Shown one piece after another: positions 45,346 to 57,550 of a DNA stretch of 64,000 nt. A model generated the notes under the pieces. The model made no database searches, was not told the DNA's origin, and worked only from the letters and a program-made list of their open reading frames with translations. Position 1 is the stretch's first letter, and each line of letters opens with the position of its first letter. The stretch comes from Perognathus longimembris pacificus. Its lineage: Eukaryota; Chordata; Mammalia; Rodentia; Heteromyidae. The translations under genes were made by a program, and so were the position numbers. The stretch lies in assembly GCF_023159225.1 (NCBI RefSeq), contig NC_063172.1, forward strand, positions 61,686,828-61,750,827, written 5' to 3'.

Positions 45346-45525
45346 GATATAAGGCACTACTACATACATCTGTCATGTCTAGGATGTTGTACTTTTGCCT
45401 GAGAGTTATGAAAAAGAAATAAAAAAGAATGTAAGGATAAAAAGCATGACCTTACAAGCCATGAAAACTGTCTGAGATTCAACGGTGTAATTAATATAAA
45501 ACACATAAAAAGAAAATTCTCTTTA

Positions 45526-45735
45526 GAGTAGGGTTGACAAATTTAGCAGCTGAAAATAAAAACACAGGGGAGGTGGTTAAGCTTGAATCTCAAATTAACA
45601 AGGGGTAATAATTTTACACAAGTAAATTCCAAATATTGCAAGACACACACTTATACTAAAAGAATATCTACAGTTTGTTTAAAATTCTAATTTAATGGGG
45701 CCGTCTCATATTTTATTGGGCAACTCTACTGTAGA
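45526..45735. mobile_element. Short DNA-transposon-like element
   Basis: Ends AGTAGGGTTGACAAAT and ATTGGGCAACTCTACT are imperfect inverted repeats. Inner halves around ATTCCAAATATTGCAAGACA also look partly palindromic. This suits a small non-autonomous hAT-type element. No clear 8-bp duplication is seen. Confidence 0.45.
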
Positions 45736-47490
45736 CCCTCTGTAACAGCAAAACTTCCTGATTGCCTAAAGACAGATGCAGGAGAAAAGTTGCTGTTTTC
45801 AGGTTGACATTTAAAAATATTACCCAAATATGACTCTCGTTCATTCTTTTAGCAACCAACATCTGTAGACTTTTTATTTATTCCTGTGCCCTTTTAAGTA
45901 TATATTTTCCACAATTCTGTGTTTTCTCAATCTTGGATCTGCCTTTCACGGTTGCTTTCTAGATCCTGGCTTCTGTGGCCGTTGAGGAACTTCTGTCTGG
46001 CATCAGAGTAGCAGAGACAAATTATATCTATGTGGTGCTTTAACTTCCATACTTGTTCAATGCTTACCATAGTGCTGATATTATCCCATTTCATAAACGA
46101 GGTCAAAAGTTCTGTTGTGCTGGTAATTGTTGCTGTATTAGTCTGATGCAATTGAGGGCAAACAGCACAAGAACAGAGGGCCAGAAAAGACAGAACTGTC
46201 TTGTGTGCAAGGTGCTGAGACCAAGATTTGAGGGTGGGTTGCTAAGGGAGGCAGGCAGGTTTTGTACTTGGTCTATCACAAAGTTGCCCCCTTCCATGTA
46301 AACAAGTATTCCTGAAGTCCTTGGTGTTAGGTTGGAAGTCAAGGTATTAGGTTGGAACAGTTGCTTCAGGCACTAATTATAAAGATACAAATACCAAAGA
46401 GGATTGAGAAACAGTTGCTCATGATGTAACTTTTCAAAGAAAATAACTAAGTACCAGCTCTACATTCCTGGATCCTTCACCCAGGGTTTTCTCATGGCAA
46501 TTATGCATGTAACAGAGAGAGCAGACCTTCATGGGAAGCTTTGAACTTGTTTTATTGTTATTATTCTGTGATTACTTCATCCCACCCCTCACTAAGAAGG
46601 AGGAGGGGGGATGTCAGCGTGAGGCTCAAGGTAAGGATGTTTTAGCACTGACAGCCACACCTCCACCTGCCAGACATGGAAATCAAGAGTGAAATAGAGC
46701 TAAGCTGGCGAGCTGCTCAACAGTAGGACAAAGGAGAGTGGAGTGGACCTGAACTGCCTCGGTGGCTTCTGGGACACAATTGTGATCTGAACAGACAGCC
46801 CGATTCGATCCTGAAAAAGTGACAGAATTCCACCAGAGAATTCTTTGTCAGTGAACAGCTAGTCAAAAGAACCAAGCAGCAGGCGCAGGCAGGTAAAAGG
46901 CCATGACATGAGTGGCACCATTGGTTCTTCTCAGGGCTACAATGTCGTTTCCATCTCTCTTAGAGCCAGTTTATGATATTACTGATTAAGTCAGAGCACT
47001 GTGTTTTCCTTATCCTCTCTCCCCCCGTTGCAGCCTGGGAGACGTGGGCAGGTGCAGCTGCAGGAGGGAGGCCCATGTGGACGCGAGGCTAGAGGAGGAG
47101 CCTGCCCTAAGGCTGGCGGGCCTCTGCCGCACCTGGGGAGGAAGCGAGGTGAACAGCACCAAGCGGGGATTGAAGACACCCTCTTTTCCAACTTGTGTCA
47201 TATGAGAGAGAACACAGGGGGATTTGTTTTTGTCCTGGAGGAAGGACCTGGGGCCTGGGGCTTCCAGTGGTGGAGGGGAAAGACTTCCTCATAACCTACT
47301 TTTATAAGACCAGTGGTAGAGCCCTGGTTACACTCCGAAGTGTGTCATACATACACACATAACCCTGTACACAACCACTTGACCGAAGACATAGAAATGG
47401 GTAAAACTCTTACATTGCTGTGGCCATCAGCAATTCTACTTCTATCCAATCCCTGTTAATTGACATTCCTGTATTTGGCATACATTTATT
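45736..47490. other. Unassigned sequence, one exon-like stretch
   Basis: No repeats recognised over 1.7 kb, which is unusual for this window. The GC-rich stretch at 47034-47149 follows a strong acceptor (see findings). No gene is called. Confidence 0.45.
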
Positions 47491-47499
47491 ACCTTCCAT

Positions 47500-47815
47500 G
47501 AAAAAAAAATGGTAATAGTACTTAGAATTGAACTCAAGGTCTCATACTTTCTAGGCAGACACACTTTGCTCCCAGACCTTTTTGCTTTAGTTATTTTTGG
47601 AATCAGGTCCTGTGTTCATGCCCAGCTGAACTGTGATTCTCCCATTTACACTTTCCATATAGCTAAGATTATAGGTACATCTCAGCATATCCAGTTTATT
47701 GATTAAGACTGGGGTCTGCATAGTTTTGTCCTGTATAGCAAAAAACAGGATCCCTACTGATCTCTACTTCCTGAGCAGCTGGGATTATTAGTGAGAGCCA
47801 CTGCACTTGGTTTTG
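47500..47815 (-). repeat. Old composite SINE
   Basis: GAATTGAACTCAAGGTCTCA (antisense B box) and two antisense B1-like ends (CATATAGCTAAGATTATAGG and CTGAGCAGCTGGGATTATTA). Probably a dimer or two adjacent old elements. Confidence 0.55.
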
Positions 47816-48164
47816 TTTCTATAAATAAATTATATATGTTAATATTCAATAATGTGTTATGCTTACTTGACTTGAACTTTATTAAATGGTATGAAACTAT
47901 GTGGTTTATTTTTTGACTTGCTTATTTTACTATTAAGCTAGGAAGGCAAATCCATGTTCAAACACAGCTATGGGTTCTTTATATTCACTGCTGTAGAGCA
48001 TCTCACGAAAGTCACTAGCCAAATTTCCTGCTTACAGACACTCGGACCACGGACGTTTCTGTCACATATAATATTGTCACAGCATGCTCATGTGTAAGTT
48101 CTTTTTGTGTAGAGCATACACCTAAGAGTAGAATTTCTGACCTTACGTCATCATTTTAAAAAAT

Positions 48165-48250
48165 TGTGTGTGTGGAGCTGGAGATCAAACGCAGGGCTTT
48201 GCCACATGCGAGGCAAGCGCTCTTGCACAGAGCTACATCCCCAGGCATGA
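48165..48250 (-). repeat. ID/B2-like tRNA-type SINE fragment
   Basis: GAGCTGGAGATCAAACGCAG, GCGAGGCAAGCGCTCTTGC, GAGCTACATCCCCAGGCAT form the antisense tRNA-like promoter region of an ID or B2 element. Confidence 0.65.
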
Positions 48251-48388
48251 GGTCATTTAAAAATGGCTGCCAGCTCATTTTCCAAAATAGTTCAATTGCA
48301 TTCCTACACTCTCAAATTCCCACCCCTAAAATTAGCATTGCTTCATATCCAAGGGAGTACTTGATAATCAGAATTTTAAATTATTTTC

Positions 48389-48500
48389 CTAGCTGGCCAC
48401 TAGTGGTTTACCCCCTGCATCTTAGCTGCTCAGGATGCTGAGATGAGAGAAGGTAGAAACCAGCCCAGGCAGAAAAGTCCATGAGTCTCTTATAATTTGG
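48389..48500 (+). repeat. B1-like left monomer fragment
   Basis: CTTAGCTGCTCAGGATGCTG, then AACCAGCCCAGGCAGAAAAG and TCCATGAGTCTCTTAT. Right monomer missing. Confidence 0.65.
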
Positions 48501-48649
48501 GTTTAACATGGTGTCTCATTGGAACTCTAGCTCACCTTTTTGTAATTAAAGAATCTATGTTTTGTTATTTTAAATTAATCCATTTGTAATTGAGGTATGG
48601 AAATAATAAAAGAAGTTTTTGAAGAAAATAAAATAAATTAATCCATTTC

Positions 48650-48775
48650 TAATTTTACAGAAATCAGATGGAGCGATAAGGAAAAATGAAAGAGGTGACA
48701 TTGACCGTGATTATATTCACAAACTGACATGTTGACTTGAAACTCCAACTATTTAAAGATAATAAATAAAAACAA
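48650..48775 (+). mobile_element. L1 3' terminal fragment
   Basis: GAGGTGACATTGACCGTGAT, TATATTCACAAACTGACATG, CTATTTAAAGATAATAAATA. Same 3' end as the other sense L1 copies, with an A-rich tail. Confidence 0.7.
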
Positions 48776-49404
48776 ATAGATAAATCAGATGGATGGCAGG
48801 ACAGATGGATCAGTGTTTATTTAAAATTATATTCTATCTAACAAATAGGACCGATTCTTATGGGACAAAGTCAATCTACTTGTTCTGGGACACCTAAGAC
48901 ACTAGGGTGTGGCTACCTAGTTAGAGGTCAGAGTGGACCTAGTCGATGCTCTGCTAGGTGCATGGCTGTATCTCCACCTGGTTCAGTGCTCTTTATCAGC
49001 TGCCCAAGCGTGGTCTCAATGTCACTTCCATGTTTAACCTGTCAAAAATGGGAATCTTACTTGGGAAATAAATGTCTGGTGCCATTACTTGGAGAACAAG
49101 TCATTCAGAATGGCTGGAATTAGGTTGTGTGGCTTCACAGTCTTTCTGATAGCATTTTGGTTTCTTGCATCAAATTCTCCTTTGGACTTACTGCCATTTA
49201 AAGAACTTCTTCCCTTTTTACAAATTCTCTTTAGCAGTTATTAGTATGTTCTGGGCTGCATATTTTTTTTCCTTTTTAGCATGTGTTTTGACTTCTTCCT
49301 CTGAGGAGATAAACCACAGATAAAAGAACATTCAAGTAAGCTCGTGTTTGTGTGCGTAACTAGAGGCTTGGCGATATGTCTTTATTAAACACTTAAGAAC
49401 TTTG
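48776..49404. other. Unassigned sequence
   Basis: No recognised repeat or exon. Confidence 0.45.
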
Positions 49405-49690
49405 CATTTAAAATTTTTTAATTTATCTTTAAGTAGTTGTACAAGGAGTTTCAATTAACATATCAGTTTATAAGTACGATGTGTCTCTATCAATGTCAAC
49501 ATTCTCTCCTATCTCTCCCAATCCCACCTATCCCCTTAATTTACCTGGCTCTGTGTTCACATATGTACATCGAATGTAATGACGGTATTCCCCCACCTTT
49601 CCTCTCTCCATTCATTTGCCCCCTCCCCTTGACCTCGCTCCTCCTGACAACACACACTTCCGCTTCCTGGTATGTATTTTGTTAAACTAT
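49405..49690 (-). mobile_element. L1 3' end, antisense
   Basis: TTTTTTAATTTATCTTTAAG, TAGTTGTACAAGGAG and ATAAGTACGATGTGTCTCTA are the reverse of the sense L1 3' ends at 41340 and 48650. A C/T-rich segment follows, as at 9380-9540. Confidence 0.75.
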
Positions 49691-50547
49691 GAGTTGGTTG
49701 GAAGGCGTTACACCATTGCAAACCTCCCCTGCGCAAACCATACTTTAGACCATATTTTATATGTATATGCACAGAATCCTGTATATGTTCTCATACATGT
49801 TTATAAGTTTAATCTAACCCACCACATAGGAGAGAAAACAAGCACGTTTGAGAATGTTGAATACCTGTACTCTGTGAGCTAGGAGTGTTTCATAACATGG
49901 TCCAGCCCATTCTTCAGTGCTCATGATCACTTTCTTCTCTTGGTTGTCCTGTCTCTAATACTTGTGGTCTGGATAATGGCCCATGGAATTTCTGAGAAGG
50001 CTATTCCAGCAGAAACACTGTCAGCTTGGACTGAAACGACTGAGAGGATGGAATGAAAGTAAGTGTTGGCACTTCCCAAATTCTATAGGCAGGAGACAAT
50101 CTGGTGTGAATACTCTGCTTCAAACATACACTACCCTTCAAAACACCTGGGAGGGGGGAATAACACTAAGGGGAATTGTGGGCCAAGAACCTCAGAGAAT
50201 CACCCCAGGCCCTGAAATGCAGTCAGGTTAGCTTGATTGCATTCAGAAATTGTTTGGGAAGAGAAACTTCCCTTTTCTCTTCCCCCCTTTGGACAATGAT
50301 GTCCATAACTGTTATTCCTCTGCCTGTCCTACAAACTTCTTTGACCATAAAACTAATTTCATAGAGCCACAGAAAGAAGAATTGTCCACTTGGATGGATT
50401 ATATGCCGAGATTTACCTACATCTGATTTAGATAACTGATTTGAAACTTTTGAGTTGATCAGAATTAGATGGAAATTTTAGAGTGGAAGCTGGAATGGGT
50501 CTTAACCTATGGCCTTCAAACACTGTGGCATGAGTGTGAATGCATTT
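49691..50547. other. Unassigned sequence, possibly more L1
   Basis: 49700-49870 may extend the antisense L1, but I cannot align it. Nothing else recognised. Confidence 0.35.
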
Positions 50548-50722
50548 TGCAAGGCCTGGGTGCTCTTCCTGAATTTTTGTGCTCAAGGCTAATACTCTAC
50601 CTCTTGAGCCACAGCTCCATTTCCAGCTTTTTGGTAGCTAACTGGAGATAAGAACCTCCTGGACTCTCTTATCTGGCCTAACCACGAACCCTACCTAAGA
50701 TTACAGGGGTTTGCTCTTCACA
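50548..50722 (-). repeat. Dimeric SINE, right monomer + decayed B1-like part
   Basis: AAGGCCTGGGTGCTCTTCCT, CTCTTGAGCCACAGCTCCAT, ACTGGAGATAAGAACCTCCT. The B1-like end is strongly decayed. Confidence 0.7.
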
Positions 50723-50756
50723 GGGTGTGAATTTTTGAGGGTCAGAAGGGGGACTG

Positions 50757-51015
50757 TAGTAGGGTAAGAATAGGCTTCCAAATATGTTCAGATTCGAATT
50801 CCTGGAACCTGTGATTGTTACTTCACATGGCAAAAGACCTTCGCAGATGTGATTAAGTTATGGATCTAGATATTACCCAGGTGTGATGCAGTCACAATAA
50901 CCTGTGTAACAGAGCTATGGGAAGAATCAGAGACAAAGAAATATGTCTATGTTGTTTTAAACCACAGTTTCATGGGAATTTTGTTCCCCAGAAGTCAATC
51001 AGCTGTTAATACACT
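50757..51015 (+). mobile_element. MLT1-type LTR with internal deletion
   Basis: CTGGAACCTGTGATTGTTAC, CATGGCAAAAGACCTTCGCA, GATGTGATTAAGTTATGGAT, then the end region TATGTTGTTTTAAACCACAG and TTAATACACTG. Middle part shortened. Confidence 0.6.
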
Positions 51016-51637
51016 GTCTTTGTGAGAATAATAAATAGATCATTTATGTGTAAATGAGTGAACAGGCTTTAAATTCGTTTGTCCTCATTGGACCATTCCT
51101 TATATCTGGTAAGTTTTCTTTTCCTCAAACAAAATAATGTCCTTAAACAAATGACTAAGAAGAGCCTGAGCTTATTCAAAGTCTTTATAAGATAAACGTT
51201 TCTTAACTTAGCAGCTGTGACCTATAGTACAAATCTTTAGCTTTTATTAAATCAAAGTATGTGCCTTTATCAAAGCCTTTAGGAAGAAACACTAACCACA
51301 AGGTACAAAATTGCCTTTGCTAAAATGGCAGGAAGGTCATGTTATTAATATTCCTATAAAATCCTGTTGGGAAAAATGCCATGGTTGAAATTTGTGAGGC
51401 ATGTCTTTGATGGGGTTGGTTATTTAGAACAAGTTTAGGCAGATGTAGCATGACATAAGTAAAATGTGTGAGCTTTCAATTTTAGCAAGCTCAGGAATTC
51501 ATCAGAATGTAGTCTTTACCTTGTGCTTACTTTAGTTTTGATCATTAGGTATTCCAAGCATCTAATATTTAACTTATTTGCGTAAAATGTATAGATGTGC
51601 ATTCCTTAATTAGAAGTGTGAACTGTTTACATTTTAA
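51016..51637. other. Unassigned AT-rich sequence
   Basis: No recognised feature. Confidence 0.45.
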
Positions 51638-51649
51638 AACTACATTATG

Positions 51650-51864
51650 GGGCTCGGAGTGTGGCCTAGTGGCAAGAGCGCTTGCCTCCTACACATGAAG
51701 CTCTTGGTTCGATTCCCCAGCACCACATATATGGAAAACGGCCAGAAGGGGCGCTGTGGCTCAGCTGGCAAAGTGCTAGCCTTGAGCGGGAAGAAGCCAG
51801 GGACAGTGCTCAGGCCCTGAGTCCAAGGCCCAGGACTGGCCAAAAAAAACAACCAAAAAAACCC
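51650..51864 (+). repeat. ID-Geo SINE with 12-bp TSD
   Basis: AACTACATTATG at 51638-51649 and 51865-51876. The left monomer has a B box GGTTCGATTCC and a GTGTGGCCTAGTGGCAAGAG A-box region. The right monomer has TAGCCTTGAGCGGGAAGAAG. The tail is AAAAAAAACAACC. It mixes young-type right-monomer markers with private changes in the left monomer. Confidence 0.95.
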
Positions 51865-52128
51865 AACTACATTATGATGTTGTAGTATCTATGTTGGAAC
51901 TAGCTTATAAGTTAGCTGTTTTCCCTTCAGCATTTGAGATTTTCCAATTAAATACCAGCTTGTACTTAGGGTGATTATGTAAGACAATGTCCAGCCAAGA
52001 GACCAGATATGTTGGCTATAAATGTGATGAATAACCCGAGGGCCAATCAAGGACAGTGAGCAGACCTGTGGGTGTGTAGGACTAGGACCTAGCTCCTAAG
52101 TTGAATGTGAAACTAGCAGAAGGAATGA

Positions 52129-52440
52129 GTGTATTAGTTACTGACTGCTGCTAATGACAAGTTACCATAGACTTCACACAAATTTATTCTTTTCTAGTAT
52201 TGGAGGTCATAAGTCCAAAATGTGTCTCCCTGGGTTCAAATAAAAGTATTAGAAAGCTTTTCTTTTGTGGGGGGGGATGGTGTTCCAAGGGGAATTGGAT
52301 CTCCTGTCTCACCCTTTCCCACATCTCCAGCTTGAATGTTCTCTATGTTCAAGGCCACTTAACACTTCCTCACATCCCACCAACCTGAAACTGACTCTTC
52401 TGCTTCCCCTGCCTCCTCTGAAGACTCAGGTGGAGAAAAC
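52129..52440 (-). mobile_element. MLT1-type LTR, antisense
   Basis: GTGTATTAGTTACTGACTGC, CAAATTTATTCTTTTCTAGT, TGGAGGTCATAAGTCCAAAA, GTGTCTCCCTGGGTTCAAAT are the antisense MLT1 start. The rest decays towards 52440. Confidence 0.7.
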
Positions 52441-53234
52441 GTCACCAGTTGCCTAGTGTTTGAGCAGAAGGCTATGGCTGTGGCCTGAAAACTAGCCACA
52501 CTGTAGGTGGGTCACCCAGGATCATTACTATTGGCTGGGAAAATTAACAAACTTAATTCCACCTGCAATTGTAATTCCTGTGGGCCAAGCATCATAATGT
52601 GTTCCCAGCATTGGTGTAGGAGGACTTAAACCTCTTTGAGAGAGCATCAGTGTGCCTCTCTGTTGGTGCTGCAGGGCCCAGGGGCTGGAAAGACCCAGCG
52701 GAAGCAGAGCCACAACAGAGACTCCAGCCGTACATGGACAGGAATGTGGACGCGACACATCCTAGCCGGTGCAGGGGAGGAGAAACACCTCAGGTCCTTG
52801 CTGGAAAATGGAAGGGTTCTAAGCGTTGGACTCTTCTTTTCCTTTCTTCAGACAGAGTCTCAGAAAACCTTTTATTCGGTACCACGGCATGTATATTTCT
52901 TCTGTTGATATGTTACTGTGTATGTGACAATGTGGACAGCTTTATGAAGTTTACCAAGGCTACATTTAAGAAAAGACTAACCCTATCCGAAGTAGCATAT
53001 TGAGCCCCACAAAAATCCACACCCTATCCTATGCGGTTGCTCGAGTTGACACTGGGGGGAAATCGTGTGGTTATGGAGTGTGACAATGAGTAGAATGACA
53101 ACATTTCCCCCGCCCCTCAACAGGCTGAAGGAGGTGGGAGGGTCCCCCCCAAACCAAAACCAAACAAAGCCCTGTGCAGCTCATTCAAGTCTCCCCCAGG
53201 TAGTGAAAAAAAAGATAGCCATTATAAAATCTCA
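52441..53234. other. Unassigned sequence
   Basis: A strong pyrimidine tract and AG at about 52831-52850 resembles a splice acceptor. Two overlapping plus frames (up to 117 codons) lie here, without a domain. Confidence 0.4.
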
Positions 53235-53237
53235 CTA

Positions 53238-53269
<32 letters not shown>

Positions 53270-53282
53270 GATGATGATGATA
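53235..53282. repeat. (TAA)n(TGA)n microsatellite
   Basis: About 10 TAA units pass into about 6 TGA units. Confidence 0.95.
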
Positions 53283-54136
53283 AAGAAGTCGTTTTTCTGC
53301 CATTCTGCTGAAATTCACAGCAAATGGGATTCAGGGGATTAGTGCCTGAAGGAAACGTCAATGTGAAGTCTCTAGATGGCCCCTTCAGTGTCCTACATGA
53401 AAAGCAGGCACCAGAGGGAAGGCTTGGGGAAGGGAAGAGGGGCCAGGCCCCCGCTGATCTCCGCTTACCATTGCTTTCTGGAGCCCAGCACACGCCCGGC
53501 TGCTTTCCCGGCGAGGAGTCACCTCAGCAAAGGCCAGCATCAGGTGTCACCACCGCCAGTGTGACTGACTGGGTTAATGGCCGTGCTGTGTTCCCTGGAG
53601 AAGCAGGGACGCACAGGCCTGCCTTTGTCTCTGCCGGGAGAGCTCTGAATTTCCAACTTCATCCCAGACAATGTGCCCGGGAGCCCTGGGGTTTGGGTCA
53701 GTTGGCCCCCGCGGGTTCTGTGCTCAGCCACCAGCTCTGGGAGGTGGGGGGGGGGGGGTCTGGCTGGGCCCTGGGGCTGTGGGCGAGAGCACAGCTGGAG
53801 AGAAGGTGAAGGCAGCTCTCTTTTCTTGCCCTCCTTCTGTGTCTCAAGTTCGGTTTGAATCCACGAAGCGTCTCCCAGGTCTCCCCTCCCCAGCCTGGGC
53901 CCCCAGCTCTGGGTGCGTGGGAGGGGATACAGGGGGGGGTGTGGTGGTGGGGACACACAGCTCTCCCTTCTTCTTCCCCTCTCCTGCCTCGGGGCTCCCT
54001 TGCAATTGGTGCTGATTGTGCACACGTGTTGGCTGGTGAAGGTGTCCACATGGTAGCTCCTTGTTCCTAAGCTCTGCACAGGCCTCGTGCTTTATCATTT
54101 CTGGTGCTGCTGATATCACCTTTTCCTTTTATTTAC
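53283..54136. other. GC-rich unassigned sequence with G-runs
   Basis: Frames of up to 179 codons occur on both strands because stops are rare in GC-rich DNA. They overlap each other and none shows a domain. G-runs at about 53738-53757 and 53930-53940. Confidence 0.5.
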
Positions 54137-54368
54137 TGTTGTTGTTGTTTGTTTGTTAGGCTTGAACTCAGGATCTGGGCCCTGTCCCTGAATTTCTTTA
54201 ACTCAAGGCAAGCGCTCTACCACTTGAGCAACAGCTCCACTTCTGGCTTTTTCTGAGTAGTTTCACTGAGATAAGAATCTCACCACCTTTCCTGCCTGGG
54301 CTGGCTTCGAACTGCAGCACTCCGATCTTAGTCTCCTGAGTAGCTAGGATTACAGCCACCAGGGGCTC
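54137..54368 (-). repeat. Dimeric SINE, B1-like + Geo-like
   Basis: (TTG)n tail, GGCTTGAACTCAGGATCTGG, CCACTTGAGCAACAGCTCCA, CTCCTGAGTAGCTAGGATTA. Confidence 0.88.
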
Positions 54369-54418
54369 ACCCTTCTTTTTACACAGGAGGATACTCAGGC
54401 TGAAGAAATTAGCTAAGG

Positions 54419-54805
54419 GTTATGAACCAAACTGCATCTGCAACCAAGTTCACCTATTGAAGTCCTAACCTTTGGTACCTCCGATACCTGTGGTCCTCAC
54501 ATTGAGAGGAGGATGGTGTGGGGAGGCTCCCGGAAGAGAGCCTTCGGGTAAAATACAGTCATCAGGCGGTGAACTCAGCCTGTACCACTTGTGTCCTCTA
54601 AGAAGGGATGGAGACCCAGACAGGCATAGAGGGAACACAGTGTGAAGATGCAAAAGGAAGATGGATCAGTCTACCCAGAGTGAGGCCTCAGAGGAAGCAG
54701 GCCTGCAGACACCTGCATGGAAGGACTTCCAGCTTCCGGAACTGTGATATCATCAATTCCTCCGAGGTTGAGTCACCCGGTCTGCGGTGCTTTGTTATGG
54801 CAGCC
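54419..54805 (+). mobile_element. MLT1-type LTR (MaLR)
   Basis: TATTGAAGTCCTAACCTTTG near the start, GAAGATGCAAAAGGAAGATG, GAGGCCTCAGAGGAAGCAGG, CTTCCAGCTTCCGGAACTGT, ending GCGGTGCTTTGTTATGGCAG. The order and length of about 390 bp fit MLT1. Solo. Confidence 0.85.
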
Positions 54806-56847
54806 GCAAGTGGCCATCCAAAAGTACACACGAACTGGGAAGCCCAGCTTTCCACAGCCACACCGCCCATGCAAACCCCCTATTTGCTCTGCCCTGTGTG
54901 CGCAGTCCCGTAAGTCAGCACTGGTTCTTAGGTTGGAAGGATATGGTTTTCAACACTGGGCATATTTCTGTCTCTTTTCATATTTTTATTTGCTGACAGA
55001 TTTTGAAAGAAGTCCCTCTCAGAACGGACTTCCCACTGCCTTGGGATCTCCAGTGAACTCCAGGTGAGTTGAAAATTTTTCAAAGAAAATTTACTTTTTT
55101 CTTTAACGAAAGGGGGGAAAACCCAGAGCCATGCAAAATAGCTTTGGGTTCTAGGGGCCAGAGGCAGGTTTGAGAAAGCCACACAAGGAAACTCCCCAGT
55201 GCTGGAGGCTCTCTGACCCCAGATCATTGGTCAGCATTCTCTCAGACAAATGAAGCAATTCTTGTCTTCTCAAAGGATGTGGATCCTGGGGGAAAGACCC
55301 TGGCCCCCCGGGGGCTGGCCAGGAAAGGCTCCACTAAGAGAGACAGAACCACAGGGTGAGGCTGGGAGCAGGAAGCTCTGGACACAAATCTGCTGAGCCA
55401 GGAGGGGGGTGGGAAGCCCTTTCTTGGCCATGCCCCAGGTAAGCTAGGCAACCTACTGGTTGATCCTGACCTACTGGTCGAGATTTCTTGCCTTAGAGGA
55501 TCTTACACAACCAAGTGTTCCATGTTTCCTGGAAGATGGAACCAATAACAACTGGAGACTGGTCTATGGCCAGGCTTCACGTCAATAATTATCATCAATC
55601 AACTCACAAGCCCCCAAGAATGAGAAACAGAATATTTGGGGAATAGTTCAAGACATATCTGCTCATATTTCAGAATATTTCAAAACATATCTGCTCACTA
55701 CTTTTAATGCCACAAAAATGTGTTTGTCTCCTCCCCCTCGCCCCCCCCCCCCTAGTTTATAATAAGCACTATTAGCGGAGTGTCCTGGTGTGGCTGGAGT
55801 CATCGTTTGCAAGATATATTTTTAAAATTGGGACTGGAATTTCAGTATCTTTTATTTTAAAATGGGAATGAAGAAGAATAAACATCAGTTCATGTTGCTC
55901 TTATGCTGGTTGAGAAAGAGGGGGGTTTCTCTGTGTCTGAGTAAGGAAATGTGATCGCGGTGGCCAACTCGGACAGAGCCACGACCTTGAGGAGAATCAA
56001 TAGGCTGCTTCCCCTTTTGTCAGACAGAGCTGAATTCCACCTAATTTTTTTTTTCCCAGCAGAGGCACTTACCTAATGACATTAAAATTTTAATTGATTA
56101 TGCATGATATTCTGAAAACGGAAGCAGTCCAACTCCAACATGCTCCACCCAGGTGCTGGTGACTGTGGACACAGCAGTTCTGAACAAATGCTGCCACCTA
56201 CAGGAGAGTGAGGGGATGCCACAGCCTCAACCCATCTGCAAGCCCGGTTTCCACTACCGCTTTTCTCTCTCCCCCTCTTCTCCATAGATTAGGAGGATTA
56301 GACTATGTATCTGTTCAAACGTGATGATTTTTCTTGAAACCTCAAGTAAAAAAGACATGTATATTCCGGGAAAACCATTATTCTTCATAACGAAACTCCA
56401 CACTTTCTGAGACCTATCTAGAATATTGAATAAGGAGCCTTGAAAGAATAGGTCTTAAATATAGTGTCTGAACTAGCAATGCAGAGACAGCACCTTTTCC
56501 TCCGTTTGTCCTCTTCTTTCATCAGAATGTGAGTTGACAGTGCTCGTGACAGTACAGCATCCTGTAACATGCAGGAATCGTGCTCAGTAGTGTTGCTAGG
56601 GATTAGGAAGTAGATGGGCCCAGCCGAGCCATCTGGGCGTATAGACCGGTTTCCTTCCCATTGAACCACTTGGTCACCTGCTCCTCGGGGTGTGACTATT
56701 CATCAGGGGTAGTCTCTAGCATCCTGTCTTCGCAGGTCTGTATGGTGCCTTCAGGGTTCTGTGAACCCTACATACAATTCTGTCTAATGTAGACATCAAC
56801 TCAATTAGTAAAAGCAAGCACTTCCCCCCTCCCCCCGCCCCGCCCCC
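54806..56847. other. Unassigned sequence, no gene seen
   Basis: No recognised repeat over 2 kb except a C-run at 55740-55753. Short frames only (up to 116 codons, overlapping the LTR end). It may be unique, slowly changing DNA. Confidence 0.45.
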
Positions 56848-57036
56848 AATACTGGGCCTTGAACTTAGGATCTGAATGCAATGGCTTAGATTTTTGCTCT
56901 ACTTCTGACTTTTTGCTGGTTAATTGGAGCTAAGAGTCTCATGAGCTTTTCTAGTCAGGTTGGCATTGAGTCTTGATCCTCAGAACTCAGCCTCTTCAGT
57001 AGCTAGTTTTACAGACGTGAGCCACCAGTACCCAGC
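56848..57036 (-). repeat. Dimeric SINE, shortened right monomer
   Basis: ACTGGGCCTTGAACTTAGGA, GCTGGTTAATTGGAGCTAAG, CAGTAGCTAGTTTTACAGAC, GTGAGCCACCAGTACCCAGC. Confidence 0.8.
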
Positions 57037-57550
57037 AAAAGGGAACACTTCACACTGACCAAATGCTCATAGGCTTGCATTAAAAACATAGTGTATGTGG
57101 TCATTTGAGTGAAGCGTGGTGAATTATGTCTAATGAGCTCCTGTATCACCGGGCTTTTTACCCTCAGGAAACATCAGAGGTTCACTCCTGGGAGCTTCTA
57201 CCAGGTATGACCATGGTGTTTCTTTAGGATGCTGTGGGTGCAAGTCTCTTTCTGGTGGAAAAGAGTACTCTTGTTTTGTAGACCACAGCACAAGAGGCAG
57301 TATCTCTCCTGGTGAGTTGAGGCTGTCCTTTTGGCATTTCAGCCTTCTTACTTTGGAAGACCTCCTCTCCACAATAGAATTCATTTTTTCTTGTACATGT
57401 ATGCTGGGAAGAGGTTGGGATTTGCTCTCATTTACCACAGCTTGGGTGTAAGTCACAGGCCAGAACTCTATGTTACATGGTGAGTGGTATATTTCTTTCT
57501 TTCTCTCTTTCTTTTTTATTTTTATTTATCTATTTATTCATTCATTCATT

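Noticed and set aside
52831..53003. Acceptor followed by open frames ending at 53003
   Set aside because: Two frames are open at once, and neither shows a domain or clear coding bias.
53540..54079. Minus frame of 179 codons with overlapping plus frames
   Set aside because: GC-rich DNA with few stops on all frames. No domain, and no conserved-looking motif.
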